64,000 bases of DNA from JAZDCJ01 sp036311985 (GTDB lineage: Bacteria; Actinomycetota; Actinomycetes; Actinomycetales; Micrococcaceae): assembly GCF_036311985.1 (NCBI RefSeq), contig NZ_JAZDCJ010000036.1; one strand, 5' to 3'. The notes under the pieces were generated by a model. That model worked only from the letters and a program-made list of their open reading frames with translations. It made no database searches and was not told the DNA's origin. The position numbers were made by a program, and so were the translations under genes. Below, one piece after another: positions 1 to 7,917 of this stretch. Within the stretch, counting starts at the first letter, position 1. The number at the start of each line of letters is the position of its first letter.

Positions 1-1045
1 CGTCGAGCACGAGCTGCAGGACGACCTGCTGGGTCTTGAAGACGTCGAGCGCGAGCCTCCCGGACTCCCGCTGCTGCTCCTCGTCCGTCCCGGCGCGCCG
101 CCCTCCGGCCGCCGCGCGGGCGTAGGCGCCGATCGCGGCGGCCTGGCCGGAGACGACGAGCCGGGCGGAGTGGGCCTTGGCCGCCACGCTGCCCACGACC
201 GCCTGGACGAGGTGCTGCTCGCGCGGCACGAGTTCGCCGACGTGGGCGAACGTCCGGCGCCGCGGCGTGACGAACGCCACCGCGTCCTCGAGCGCGGCCC
301 GGGCGATGCCCGCGGCCACGGCGAGCAGCACGGTCTGGAAGACGGAGACGCCGAACCCGACGTGCGGGTTGGTCGTGTCGAAGGCCGTGACGTCCTCCTC
401 GTCCACGGGGACGGCATCGAGGGTCAGCCCTCCGCTCGCGGTCAGCTGCTGCCCGAAGCCGTCCCAGTCGTCGACGACCTGGACGCCCGGGTGGTCCGCG
501 CGGACCAGGACGTTGTGCCTCACGCCGTCGGCCACGGCGCTGAGCGAGATCCAGTCCGCGTAGATGCTGCCGGTCGTGTAGTACTTGGTCCCGGTCACCG
601 TGCGGCGGCCCGGGCCGCCGTCGAGCCGCGTCCCGATCTCGGTGAGTTCTCCCCGCTCGGACGCCGCGTTGCCGATGAGGGCGCCGGCGGCGATCCGGCG
701 CAGCCAGGCGTCGCGGTACGTCCCGGGGGCGCGCAGGAGCAGGTTCTCCACGTGGGCGATGTGCCCGCGGAAGAGGTGGGCGACGTTGGAGTCCGCGGCC
801 GCGAGGTCGATCAGCAGCTCGGTGAAGTCCTCGAACTCCACGCCGCGCCCGCCGAACTCCTCCGGGACCCGCAGCGCCGTGAACCCGGCCTCCTTGAGCT
901 CCTGCACCACGAGGAACGGCAGCTCGCGCCGCTTCTCCCGCTCCACGGCGCCGTCCCGGATCCGGGCGAAGAGGGGTGCGAACTCCTCCCTGAGCGCGTC
1001 GGCGCCCACGGGGGACGTCCTGTGCCGGATGGCCGTGGCTGTCAT
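1..1045 (-). CDS. Acyl-CoA dehydrogenase-like flavin monooxygenase (SfnB/DszC-like), 3' end outside window
   Basis: About 348 codons are visible. The protein reads MTATAIRHRTSPVGADALRE, with the N-terminal helical domain (RVPEEFGGRGVEFEDF) and the middle beta domain (GTKYYTTGSIYADWIS, DDWDGFGQQLTASGG) of the acyl-CoA dehydrogenase fold. The AADSNVAHLFRGH and TGTKYYTTGS features resemble the sulfur-acquisition monooxygenases SfnB/DszC rather than beta-oxidation enzymes. The ATG overlaps the stop of the upstream ABC ATPase gene (ATGA) and a GAGAAAGG ribosome site precedes it, so it is the last visible gene of the importer operon. Inference: it oxidises the substrate brought in by that importer, possibly an organosulfur compound. 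The C-terminal catalytic region is cut by the window edge. Confidence 0.8.
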   Translation of the reverse strand, partial: MTATAIRHRTSPVGADALREEFAPLFARIRDGAVEREKRRELPFLVVQELKEAGFTALRVPEEFGGRGVEFEDFTELLIDLAAADSNVAHLFRGHIAHVENLLLRAPGTYRDAWLRRIAAGALIGNAASERGELTEIGTRLDGGPGRRTVTGTKYYTTGSIYADWISLSAVADGVRHNVLVRADHPGVQVVDDWDGFGQQLTASGGLTLDAVPVDEEDVTAFDTTNPHVGFGVSVFQTVLLAVAAGIARAALEDAVAFVTPRRRTFAHVGELVPREQHLVQAVVGSVAAKAHSARLVVSGQAAAIGAYARAAAGGRRAGTDEEQQRESGRLALDVFKTQQVVLQLVLD

Positions 1046-2871
1046 GGCTGTGCCTTTCTCTGGCCGGCCGCGGCGCCGCGGCCCGGAATGGAATCGATGA
1101 GCCGGTGCGTGTACGCCTGCCCGCTGTCCTCGAAGACCCGGCGCACGGCCCCCGTCTCGACGAGCCGTCCCCGTTCCAGGACGGAGACGTCGTCGGCGAT
1201 CTGGCGGACCAGGCTCAGGTCGTGGGTGATGAACAGGTAGCTCAGCTCCTGTTGCTCGCGCAGCTCGAAGAGCAGTTCGACGACGCGCGCCTGGACCGTG
1301 ACGTCCAGGGCGGACGTCGGCTCGTCGAGGACCAGGATGTCCGGCGCGAGCACGAGCGCGCGGGCGATCGCGACGCGCTGGCGCTGCCCGCCGGAGAGCT
1401 CGCGGGGGCGCTTGTCCAACACCTCCGCAGGCAGGGCCACGCGCTCCAGGACCTCCCGCACGCGTCCGGCGCGGAGGGCGTCGGAGGCCGCGTGCGGCCC
1501 GGTACGGTGCAGCCGCAGCGGCTCCTCGATGCTGCGCCGGACGCTGAACTTCGGGTCGAGCGCGGCGAGCGGGTTCTGGTGGACGAGCTGCAGCTGCCGC
1601 GCGTAGGGATTGGCGTGCTGCGGCCGGCTCTCCAGGACGCGTCCGTCGACGACGACCCGGCCGGCGCCGAACCCCTCGAGGCCCGCGACGACGCGCGCGA
1701 TCGTGGTCTTGCCGGAGCCGGACTCCCCCACGAGGGCGTGCGTCGAGCCCCGGCGGAGCGTGAAGGAGACCCCGTCCACGGCCGGCGGCCGCCCCTCGGC
1801 CCCGCCGTAGTGCTTGACGAGTCCCTCGACGACGACGGCGGCGTCCGCCCCGGTTCCCGTTGCGGAACCGTCCGGCGCGGCACCCGCGCGGGCCCCGGCG
1901 TCGTCCTGTCCCGCCCCGGCACGCCGGGCCAGGACCTCGATCCGTTCCGCGTACTTGTCCGGCGAGGTCGCCGGCGCGTCCGCGAAGAGCTGGCGCGTGT
2001 AGGGGTCTTCCGGCGCGGCGAGGACCCGGCGGGTCGCCCCGTGGTCGACGAGCCGGCCGTGGTTCAGGACGGCGAGCGCGTCGCTCCTCTCCGCCGCGAG
2101 CGCGAGGTCGTGCGTGATGAACAGGACGGCGAGCCCGAGCTCCCGCTGTAGTTCGCCGAGCAGGTCCAGGATCCTCTTCTGCACCGTGACGTCGAGCGCG
2201 GAAGTGGGCTCGTCGGCGATCAACAGCTCGGGCCGGCCGGCGATCGCGATCGCGATCAGGACGCGCTGCAGCTGCCCGCCGGAGAGCTCGTGCGGGTAGG
2301 CGTCGAGGCGCCGGGCGGCATCGTGGATGCCCACGTGCTCCAGCAGCTCCACGGCCCGGGCCGCGACCGTCGCCCGCGTGGCGTCGGTGTGCAGGCGCAG
2401 GGCCTGCCCGAGCTGGCGGCCCACGGTCTGCAGCGGGTCGAGGGAGCCGAGGGGGTCCTGCGGCACGTAACCGACGCCGGTGCCGCGCAGCGAGCGCCAC
2501 TGGCTCCGCGTCCACGCGGTCGCGTCCCGCCCGGCGACGTGGATCGTGCCCGCCGTGACATGCCCCGACAGGGGCAGCAGCCCGCCCGCGGCCTGGGCGA
2601 TCGTGGACTTGCCGGAGCCGGACTGGCCCACGAGCGCCAGGGTCCTGCCGCGCTCGAGGAGCAGGTCGACCCCGTGCACGACCTCGCGGGCGTTCCCGCC
2701 GTGCCCGTAGGCGATCCTCAGGCCCTCGAGGCGCAGCGCCGGGGCGTCGGGGCCCGCGCCGGCTCCGCCGAGGGTTTCCCGGGACGACGGCGCGGCGGGG
2801 CCCGGGACGCCGGGGTGGCCTGGGCCGGCGGGGGTGGACGTGTCGAGGGCGGTGCTGGTGCTGGTGGTCAT
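1042..2871 (-). CDS. Fused double ABC ATPase of a peptide/nickel-type (Dpp/Opp) importer
   Basis: 609 aa with two complete ABC domains, equivalent to a DppD-DppF fusion. Domain 1 has Walker A GQSGSGKST at residues 82-90, signature LSGGQ and Walker B LLIADEP. Domain 2 has Walker A GESGSGKTT at 382-390, LSGGQRQR near 492 and ILVLDEP near 511. The two are separated by an Ala/Gly/Asp-rich linker that contains a copy of the dispersed GC-rich repeat (1891-1906). The start is the ATG that overlaps the stop of the upstream permease gene (ATGA); in-frame sequence further upstream lies inside that permease. It energises uptake through the two permeases encoded upstream and sits at the inner face of the membrane. 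Confidence 0.93.
   Translation of the reverse strand: MTTSTSTALDTSTPAGPGHPGVPGPAAPSSRETLGGAGAGPDAPALRLEGLRIAYGHGGNAREVVHGVDLLLERGRTLALVGQSGSGKSTIAQAAGGLLPLSGHVTAGTIHVAGRDATAWTRSQWRSLRGTGVGYVPQDPLGSLDPLQTVGRQLGQALRLHTDATRATVAARAVELLEHVGIHDAARRLDAYPHELSGGQLQRVLIAIAIAGRPELLIADEPTSALDVTVQKRILDLLGELQRELGLAVLFITHDLALAAERSDALAVLNHGRLVDHGATRRVLAAPEDPYTRQLFADAPATSPDKYAERIEVLARRAGAGQDDAGARAGAAPDGSATGTGADAAVVVEGLVKHYGGAEGRPPAVDGVSFTLRRGSTHALVGESGSGKTTIARVVAGLEGFGAGRVVVDGRVLESRPQHANPYARQLQLVHQNPLAALDPKFSVRRSIEEPLRLHRTGPHAASDALRAGRVREVLERVALPAEVLDKRPRELSGGQRQRVAIARALVLAPDILVLDEPTSALDVTVQARVVELLFELREQQELSYLFITHDLSLVRQIADDVSVLERGRLVETGAVRRVFEDSGQAYTHRLIDSIPGRGAAAGQRKAQP
1891..1906 (+). repeat. GC-rich dispersed repeat, copy 1 (inside the ATPase linker)
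   Basis: GGCCCCGGCGTCGTCC on the plus strand. It falls at about residues 321-327 of the double ATPase, where it is read in the opposite direction as DDAGA. The site is the interdomain linker, not an ABC core. Confidence 0.6.
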
Positions 2872-3719
2872 CGGAGGGCCTCCTGCTGGGAACGGACCAG
2901 GGCGGCGACCCGGCTGATGGACAGGACCGTCAGGACGATCACGAGCCCGGGCAGCAGGGTCAGCCACGGTGACGAGACGATGTACTCGCGGCCCTCGGCG
3001 ACGAGCAGGCCCCACTCCGGATGGGGTGGCGGGGCGCCGTAGCCGAGGAAGCTCAACGCCGCGATCCAAAGGATCGAGGAGCCGAACTGCAGCGCCGTCA
3101 TGGACAGCACGGCCGTGTAGGAGTTGGGCAGCACGTGCCGGAACAGGACCGTGCCGGGGCCGGCGCCGATGTGGTGGGCCGCCTCGATGAACGGCAGGTT
3201 CCGCACCGTGAGGACCTCCGAGCGCATGAGCCGGGTGAACGTGGCCACCGAGGCGATGCCGACGGCGATCGCCGCGTTGATCGTGCCGAAGCCGAGGGCC
3301 ACGACGACGACCATGGACAGCAGCAGCCCGGGGATGGAGAGCAGGACGTCGACGATCCGGCTCACGACCGCGTCGACCCACCGGCCGAAGTAGGCGGCGA
3401 CGAGGCCCAGGAGCGATCCCACGCCGAGGCCGATCGAGACGGCCACGAGCGAGGCGCCGATGGTGCGGCCCGTGCCGTGGACGACCCGGGAGAGCGAATC
3501 GCGGCCCAGGTAGTCCGTGCCGAACGGGTGGGCCGGGCTCGGCGGCAGCAGCGTGTTGCCGGGCGAGACCTCGAGCGGGTCGTAGGCGGCGATCCACGAG
3601 GGCGCCGCGATGGCCAGCAGCAGTACCGCCAGGAAGGCGAGGGCCACCCAGTCGCCGAGCACGATCCGGGTCCCGGACCGGCGTCCGGACGTCGTCACGG
3701 GCAGGGTCTGCGCGCTCAT
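2868..3719 (-). CDS. ABC importer permease, DppC-like
   Basis: 283 aa starting MSAQTLPVTTSGRRSGTRIV at the ATG overlapping the stop of the upstream permease gene (ATGA). It has an N-terminal membrane segment (VALAFLAVLLLAIAAPSWIA), the OppC/DppC motif HPFGTDYLGRDSLSRVVHG, and the EAA-type loop EAAHHIGAGPGTVLFRHVLPN that docks onto the ATPase, then several further membrane segments. Length is typical of DppC. Together with the DppB-like gene it forms the membrane channel of the dipeptide/nickel/sulfur-type transporter. Confidence 0.92.
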   Translation of the reverse strand: MSAQTLPVTTSGRRSGTRIVLGDWVALAFLAVLLLAIAAPSWIAAYDPLEVSPGNTLLPPSPAHPFGTDYLGRDSLSRVVHGTGRTIGASLVAVSIGLGVGSLLGLVAAYFGRWVDAVVSRIVDVLLSIPGLLLSMVVVVALGFGTINAAIAVGIASVATFTRLMRSEVLTVRNLPFIEAAHHIGAGPGTVLFRHVLPNSYTAVLSMTALQFGSSILWIAALSFLGYGAPPPHPEWGLLVAEGREYIVSSPWLTLLPGLVIVLTVLSISRVAALVRSQQEALR

Positions 3720-4711
3720 GCCGTCACCCCCCGGGGCTGGTCCGTGGACGCGGGGCGCTCGGCGGCAGGACCGCCGCCCCGGGGCGTGATCCGCCGGTCG
3801 ATCACGGGGTAGAGCAGGTCGGTGAGCAGGTTGACGAGCGTGAAGATCACGGCGACGAGCATCACGATCGCCTGAACCACGGGTCCGTCCTGCGCCCGGA
3901 CGGCCTGCTCCGTGATGAAGCCGAGCCCGGAGCGGTTGAAGACCGCCTCGGCGATGACGGAACCGGCGAGCAGCTCCCCCACCGTCAGCCCGAACAGGGT
4001 CAGCGCGGGGATCGAGGCGTTCTTGAGCACGTGCTCCCCGAAGATCCGTGATTCCGGCACGCCCTTGGCCCGCAGCACGGCGACGAACGGCTCGGCGTAG
4101 GCGTGGCGCAGCCCGTGGATCAGTACCTGGGCGATCGGGGCGCTGACGCCGATGGCCAGCGTCACGGCCGGCAGGACGAGCGACTTGAAACCCTCGTCGC
4201 GGATGGAGGAGAACCAGCCGAGCTGGTAGGCGAAGACCTGCAGCAGCACGAGGCCGACGAGGAACCCCGGGGTCGCGAGGGCGATCACCGGAAGCTTCTC
4301 CGCGAGTCCGCGGGCCCAGCGCCACGGCGCCAGGACCGCCGTCGCCGCGATCACGAGCGACAGTGCCAGGGCCAGCACGAGGGCGAGCCCGGCGAGCGTG
4401 ATGGTCTCGGCGAAGCCGTCCCGGATGAGCTCGGCGACGGGTCGGCCCGTGCCGAGGGAGTAACCCAGGTCGCCCTGGAACAGGCGGGTCACCGAGATCC
4501 AGAATTGTTCCAGTCCGCCGCGGTCCAGGTTGTAGTAGGCCAGGATCGCCGCGGCCTGCTCGGCCGGGATCGGATTCTGCGGGTTCTCGATCCGGCTCTT
4601 GACCGGGTCGCCCGGCAGCAGGAACAGGACGTAGAACACGAACACGTAGGTCAGGGCGATCACGAGCAGCGACTGCCCGACGCGTTTGAGGACGAGGAAG
4701 CGGTGCTGCAT
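3716..4711 (-). CDS. ABC importer permease, DppB-like
   Basis: 331 aa. It has an N-terminal membrane segment (QSLLVIALTYVFVFYVLFLLPGDP) carrying the conserved PGDP of DppB/OppB proteins, and an EAA-type loop (VAVLRAKGVPESRIFGEHVLKN). About six membrane segments and normal length. It lies 4 bp downstream of the solute-binding protein gene and overlaps the DppC-like gene by ATGA, so the cassette is one transcription unit. The Ser/Thr- and Pro-rich C-terminal tail (about residues 300-331) is probably disordered and cytoplasmic. Confidence 0.92.
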   Translation of the reverse strand: MQHRFLVLKRVGQSLLVIALTYVFVFYVLFLLPGDPVKSRIENPQNPIPAEQAAAILAYYNLDRGGLEQFWISVTRLFQGDLGYSLGTGRPVAELIRDGFAETITLAGLALVLALALSLVIAATAVLAPWRWARGLAEKLPVIALATPGFLVGLVLLQVFAYQLGWFSSIRDEGFKSLVLPAVTLAIGVSAPIAQVLIHGLRHAYAEPFVAVLRAKGVPESRIFGEHVLKNASIPALTLFGLTVGELLAGSVIAEAVFNRSGLGFITEQAVRAQDGPVVQAIVMLVAVIFTLVNLLTDLLYPVIDRRITPRGGGPAAERPASTDQPRGVTA

Positions 4712-4715
4712 GGCC

Positions 4716-6365
4716 CTACTTCCGCTCGGTCCAGGTCTCGTAGAAGTGCGGGCGCGCCTCGGAGCTGAACGTCAGCTCGTGGACGGTGGATGCCACGCCG
4801 AACACCTGCGTGTCGTTGATGATCGGCAGGGCGTAGGCCTGCTCGACGATGCGCTCCTGGATGTCCGCGATGACCTCCTCGCGCTCCTCGACGCCCGGGG
4901 CGGTCAACTGCGCGGCGAGCAGCGCGTCGAGCTCGGCATCCGGCTCCTGGAAGGCAAAGGAGTTCGAGCCGCCGCTGCTGTAGCCGATGCTCAGCCGCGT
5001 CGTGTCCGCCTCGGGCCAGCCGTTGCGCAGCGCGCCGACGTTCGGGTCCGAGTAGACGGAGGAGTAGTTGGCGTAGTCGGTCTCCTTGATGTCCAGGTTC
5101 ACGCCGATCGCCTTGAGCTGCCACTGCACGAGCTGGAAGAGCGGCTTGGCCGTGGAGTCGTAGACGTCGACGTAGGTGAGGATCCGCAGCTGCTCGCCGT
5201 CCTTGGTCCGGTAGCCGTCGGCGTCGCGCTCCGTCCACCCCGCGTCGTCGAGCAGCGCGTTGGACCTCTCGGCGTCGTACTCGAACAGCTCGGAGACGTC
5301 CTTGTACCCGACGGATCCCGGCGTGATGATGCTCGTGGCCGCGGACCAGTTCTCCGTGTAGAGGTCGTCGATGATCTGCTGACGGTCGATCCCGTGCTGC
5401 AGCGCCTGGCGCACCCTGACGTCGTCGAGGAACGGGGCGGACTGCTTCAGGTCCCACACGTTCGCGTTGCCCACGCCCTGCCGGGCGACGACCTCGAAGC
5501 CGGCGTCCGTGAGGGTCTTCTCCTCGCTGGGCTGGATGTAGCGGATGACGTCGGCTTCGCCGGCGCGCAGCGATCCGAGCCGGACGCTGTCCTCCGTCAC
5601 GGGGATGATCGTGACCTTCTCCAGGTACGCCTCGCCCTGATTGGCGAGGCCCTGCGGCGCCCAGGCGTAGCCCTCGCGCCGGGTCAGGACGATCTCCTCG
5701 CCGTACTTCTCCGATTCGACGACGAACGGTCCCGAGCCGATGATGCCGCTGAGCTGCTGCTGGGTCTCGATCGGGGCCTCGATGGTCTCGTCCGCGACGA
5801 TCGCGGAGCGCCAGAAGGACAGGATGGCCAGGAACGCCGTGCTCGGGTGCTCGAGCTGGACGGTGACCGTCTGCGCGGCGTCGTCCGCCGCGATGCCGGC
5901 GATGCGGGGGAACCAGTTGTTGGCCGGGATCCCCTTGGCCTCGTCCCCGGTGATCTGCCACTCGAGGTTGCGCTTGACGGCCTGGGCGTCGAGGGCCTGA
6001 CCGTTGCTGAAGCTCACTCCGTCGCGGATCGTGAAGACGTAGCTCAGCCCGTCGTCGCTGACGCTCCACTCCTGCGCGAGCCACGGTTTGATCTCCTGTG
6101 TGGCGGGATCGCGGTAGACCAGGCGGTCGGCGATGTTCTCGATGTACGCGGAGTCCTGCCACGTGCCGCTGGACTGCAGCTGCGTGTTCCGGGACAGCTC
6201 GGCGTCGAGGTAGACGATCTCGCCGCCGTGCTTGTCCCGGCTCCCCGCGGCAGCCGATCCGCCGGCGTCGGCGGGGCCGCCGCAGGCCGTGAGCGCCAGG
6301 GCCAGGGCGGCGACGAGCGACGTCGCGGCGGTGGTGCGGGTGATGGCGGTCGTGAAGGTGCCCAT
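4716..6365 (-). CDS. ABC importer solute-binding lipoprotein, family 5 (peptide/nickel type)
   Basis: 549 aa. The start MGTFTTAITRTT is chosen because it gives a proper lipoprotein signal peptide with lipobox LTAC (Cys near residue 30); in-frame sequence upstream is low-complexity. Mature-protein motifs of SBP_bac_5 follow: LAQEWSVSDDGLSYVFTIRDGVSFSNG, GSGPFVVES, and RQALQHGIDRQQIIDDLY. It is first in the operon followed by two permeases, the double ATPase and a flavin monooxygenase. The coupled monooxygenase suggests a xenobiotic or organosulfur ligand instead of peptides; that is inference. Confidence 0.9.
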   Translation of the reverse strand: MGTFTTAITRTTAATSLVAALALALTACGGPADAGGSAAAGSRDKHGGEIVYLDAELSRNTQLQSSGTWQDSAYIENIADRLVYRDPATQEIKPWLAQEWSVSDDGLSYVFTIRDGVSFSNGQALDAQAVKRNLEWQITGDEAKGIPANNWFPRIAGIAADDAAQTVTVQLEHPSTAFLAILSFWRSAIVADETIEAPIETQQQLSGIIGSGPFVVESEKYGEEIVLTRREGYAWAPQGLANQGEAYLEKVTIIPVTEDSVRLGSLRAGEADVIRYIQPSEEKTLTDAGFEVVARQGVGNANVWDLKQSAPFLDDVRVRQALQHGIDRQQIIDDLYTENWSAATSIITPGSVGYKDVSELFEYDAERSNALLDDAGWTERDADGYRTKDGEQLRILTYVDVYDSTAKPLFQLVQWQLKAIGVNLDIKETDYANYSSVYSDPNVGALRNGWPEADTTRLSIGYSSGGSNSFAFQEPDAELDALLAAQLTAPGVEEREEVIADIQERIVEQAYALPIINDTQVFGVASTVHELTFSSEARPHFYETWTERK

Positions 6366-6738
6366 GGTCCTCGTCCTCGGTGGTCTCTTCCCCGCAGAAA
6401 CGCTCTGGCGGGTGTCCAACCACTGTGGACGGAAGGGCCGGGCGCGGCCGAGGGCGCTAACGACGACGACGCCGCATGGAGCTGCGTGACGCGGCGGGCC
6501 CGGAGACCGCTCCATCCGGGGACATGCGGGGTCATCCGGCGTCACGGGCCGGAACCGGGCTTAACCCTCGCCCGGCCGATGCCGGGCCCCGCGGCGCTCC
6601 AGGCATCGCCCCGCGGGACGGCCCCGCCCGGGCTGCCGGAGGACTTCCCGTTTCTTCCGGGCCGGGCCCGGCGTGTCGGCCCGACACGCCGGGTCCAGCA
6701 CGGCCGCGGGGCCGGGAAATGGGGAGCTTGTCAGGCGG
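6366..6738. other. Gene-free spacer with a strong palindrome
   Basis: This 373-bp GC-rich spacer carries no convincing gene. It holds an inverted pair GTCC(9)GGAC just upstream of the solute-binding protein start (about 6417-6433) and, at 6667-6693, a perfect 13-bp inverted repeat CCCGGCGTGTCGG / CCGACACGCCGGG with a 1-nt centre. The latter lies downstream of the VOC gene and could serve as its terminator hairpin (10-bp stem if the centre opens) or as an operator. No T-tract follows. Confidence 0.5.
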
Positions 6739-7104
6739 TCAGCCCCAGCAGAGGCAGAAGGGGTGGCCGGCCGGGTCGGCGTAGACCTGGAAGCCCTCGG
6801 GGGCCGCGGGGTCTTCGGCCTGCCTGAGCAGCCGCGCGCCGAGCGCCAGGGCCTCCTCGTGGGCGGGCGCGAGCTCCTCGACGTACAGGTCCAGGTGCAG
6901 CTGCTGCGGCGAGCCGTCGGGCCAGTCCGGCGGCTCCAGCCCCGGGGCCAGCTGGAAGCCGAGCCGGGAACGGCCGTCGACGAGCACGGTGTGCCAGTCC
7001 TCGTCGCCGGCCTCCACGGTGCCGCCGAGCATCGCGGCCCAGAAGGCGCTGGAGGCGGCCAGGTCGGGGGTGTCGAACACGGTGATGTGGTGAAGGATCC
7101 TCAT
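6739..7104 (-). CDS. VOC (glyoxalase/bleomycin-resistance) family protein
   Basis: 121 aa, the usual length of a one-unit VOC protein. It opens MRILHHITVFDTPDLAASSAFWAAMLGG and ends DPAAPEGFQVYADPAGHPFCLCWG, the paired beta-alpha-beta-beta-beta modules, with candidate metal residues His (HHITVF) and the HLDLYVEEL strand. Such small actinobacterial VOC proteins (glyoxalase_6 type) have no fixed substrate. It is monocistronic. Confidence 0.85.
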   Translation of the reverse strand: MRILHHITVFDTPDLAASSAFWAAMLGGTVEAGDEDWHTVLVDGRSRLGFQLAPGLEPPDWPDGSPQQLHLDLYVEELAPAHEEALALGARLLRQAEDPAAPEGFQVYADPAGHPFCLCWG

Positions 7105-7179
7105 GCCCGCATCCTCCTCCGCGGCGCCGCCGCTGTGAAGGGTCCGGCCGCGGCGCCGAGAAGTGGGCAGTTTGAGGGG

Positions 7180-7917
7180 TCAGCCGCGCCCGGTCCAGCG
7201 ATAGCGGTGCTCGGGCCGGCCGGCCGAACCGTAGCGGGGACGCAGCTCGGCCAGGCCGCGCTCGGCCATGAGGTCCAGGTAGCGGCGCGCGCTGACGCGG
7301 GAGATCCCGCACCGCTCGGCGACCTCCTGGGCGGAGAGGTCCGCCCCTGCTCCGCGGAGCGCGCCCGAGACGAGGTCGAGCGTCGGGCGGGCGTAGCCCT
7401 TCGGCAGCGGCGACGGCGCGCCCGCCACGGGAACCGTCGACGCGGGGACCGCCCCGGACTGCGGCCCCGCAGGCGTCCCCCTCCCGGCCCCGAGCATGCG
7501 GTCGATCTGCGCCTGGCCCAGCGCCCCGGCGTCGTCCCGCCCCGCCGCCTCGCGCACGGCGCGGAACGACTCGAGCCGGCGCTTGAAGTCGCCCATCGTG
7601 AACGGCTTGACGAGGTAGTCGTCGATCCCGCGGCCGATCGCGGCGCCGACCGTGTCCCGGTCGCTCGCGGCCGTGATCATGATGACGCCCGGCGCGTGCC
7701 CGGCGGCCCGGAGCCCGGCCAGCACCTCGAGACCGCCGAGGTCCGGCAAGTGCACGTCGAGCAGGACGAGGTCCACGGCCCGGGACTCGAGAAACGGCAG
7801 CACCTCGGCGCCGCGGTCCACGGTCCCGGCCACCTCGAAGCCGTCGATCGCCTCCACGAAGAGACGGTGCATGAGCACGACGTCCGGGTCGTCGTCGACG
7901 ATGAGCGTGCGGATCAT
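7180..7917 (-). CDS. Response regulator of a CitAB/DcuSR-like two-component system
   Basis: 245 aa, ATG overlapping the kinase stop (ATGA). The receiver domain (residues 1-120) has acidic DDDPD near residue 8, phospho-acceptor Asp54 in LLDVHLPD, Thr in MITAAS and Lys in YLVKPF. The C-terminal domain has a winged-HTH of the CitB/DctR class (SAQEVAERCGISRVSARRYLDLMAERG). The spacer between the two contains a copy of the GC-rich dispersed repeat (7521-7540), read as DDAGA. Being divergent from tctCBA, it most likely activates that operon when the partner kinase senses a di/tricarboxylate. Confidence 0.9.
   Translation of the reverse strand: MIRTLIVDDDPDVVLMHRLFVEAIDGFEVAGTVDRGAEVLPFLESRAVDLVLLDVHLPDLGGLEVLAGLRAAGHAPGVIMITAASDRDTVGAAIGRGIDDYLVKPFTMGDFKRRLESFRAVREAAGRDDAGALGQAQIDRMLGAGRGTPAGPQSGAVPASTVPVAGAPSPLPKGYARPTLDLVSGALRGAGADLSAQEVAERCGISRVSARRYLDLMAERGLAELRPRYGSAGRPEHRYRWTGRG
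7521..7540 (+). repeat. GC-rich dispersed repeat, copy 2 (response-regulator linker)
   Basis: GCGCCCCGGCGTCGTCCCGC, in the flexible stretch between the receiver and DNA-binding domains. Confidence 0.6.

Noticed and set aside
6667..6693. 13-bp palindrome as a member of the nested palindrome family
   Set aside because: It has a single stem with a 1-nt centre, no inner core and unrelated sequence.
4686..6827. Long plus-strand frame antisense to the solute-binding protein gene
   Set aside because: The minus strand encodes a clear family-5 lipoprotein. The plus frame has no domain and Arg/Gly/Asp repeats.
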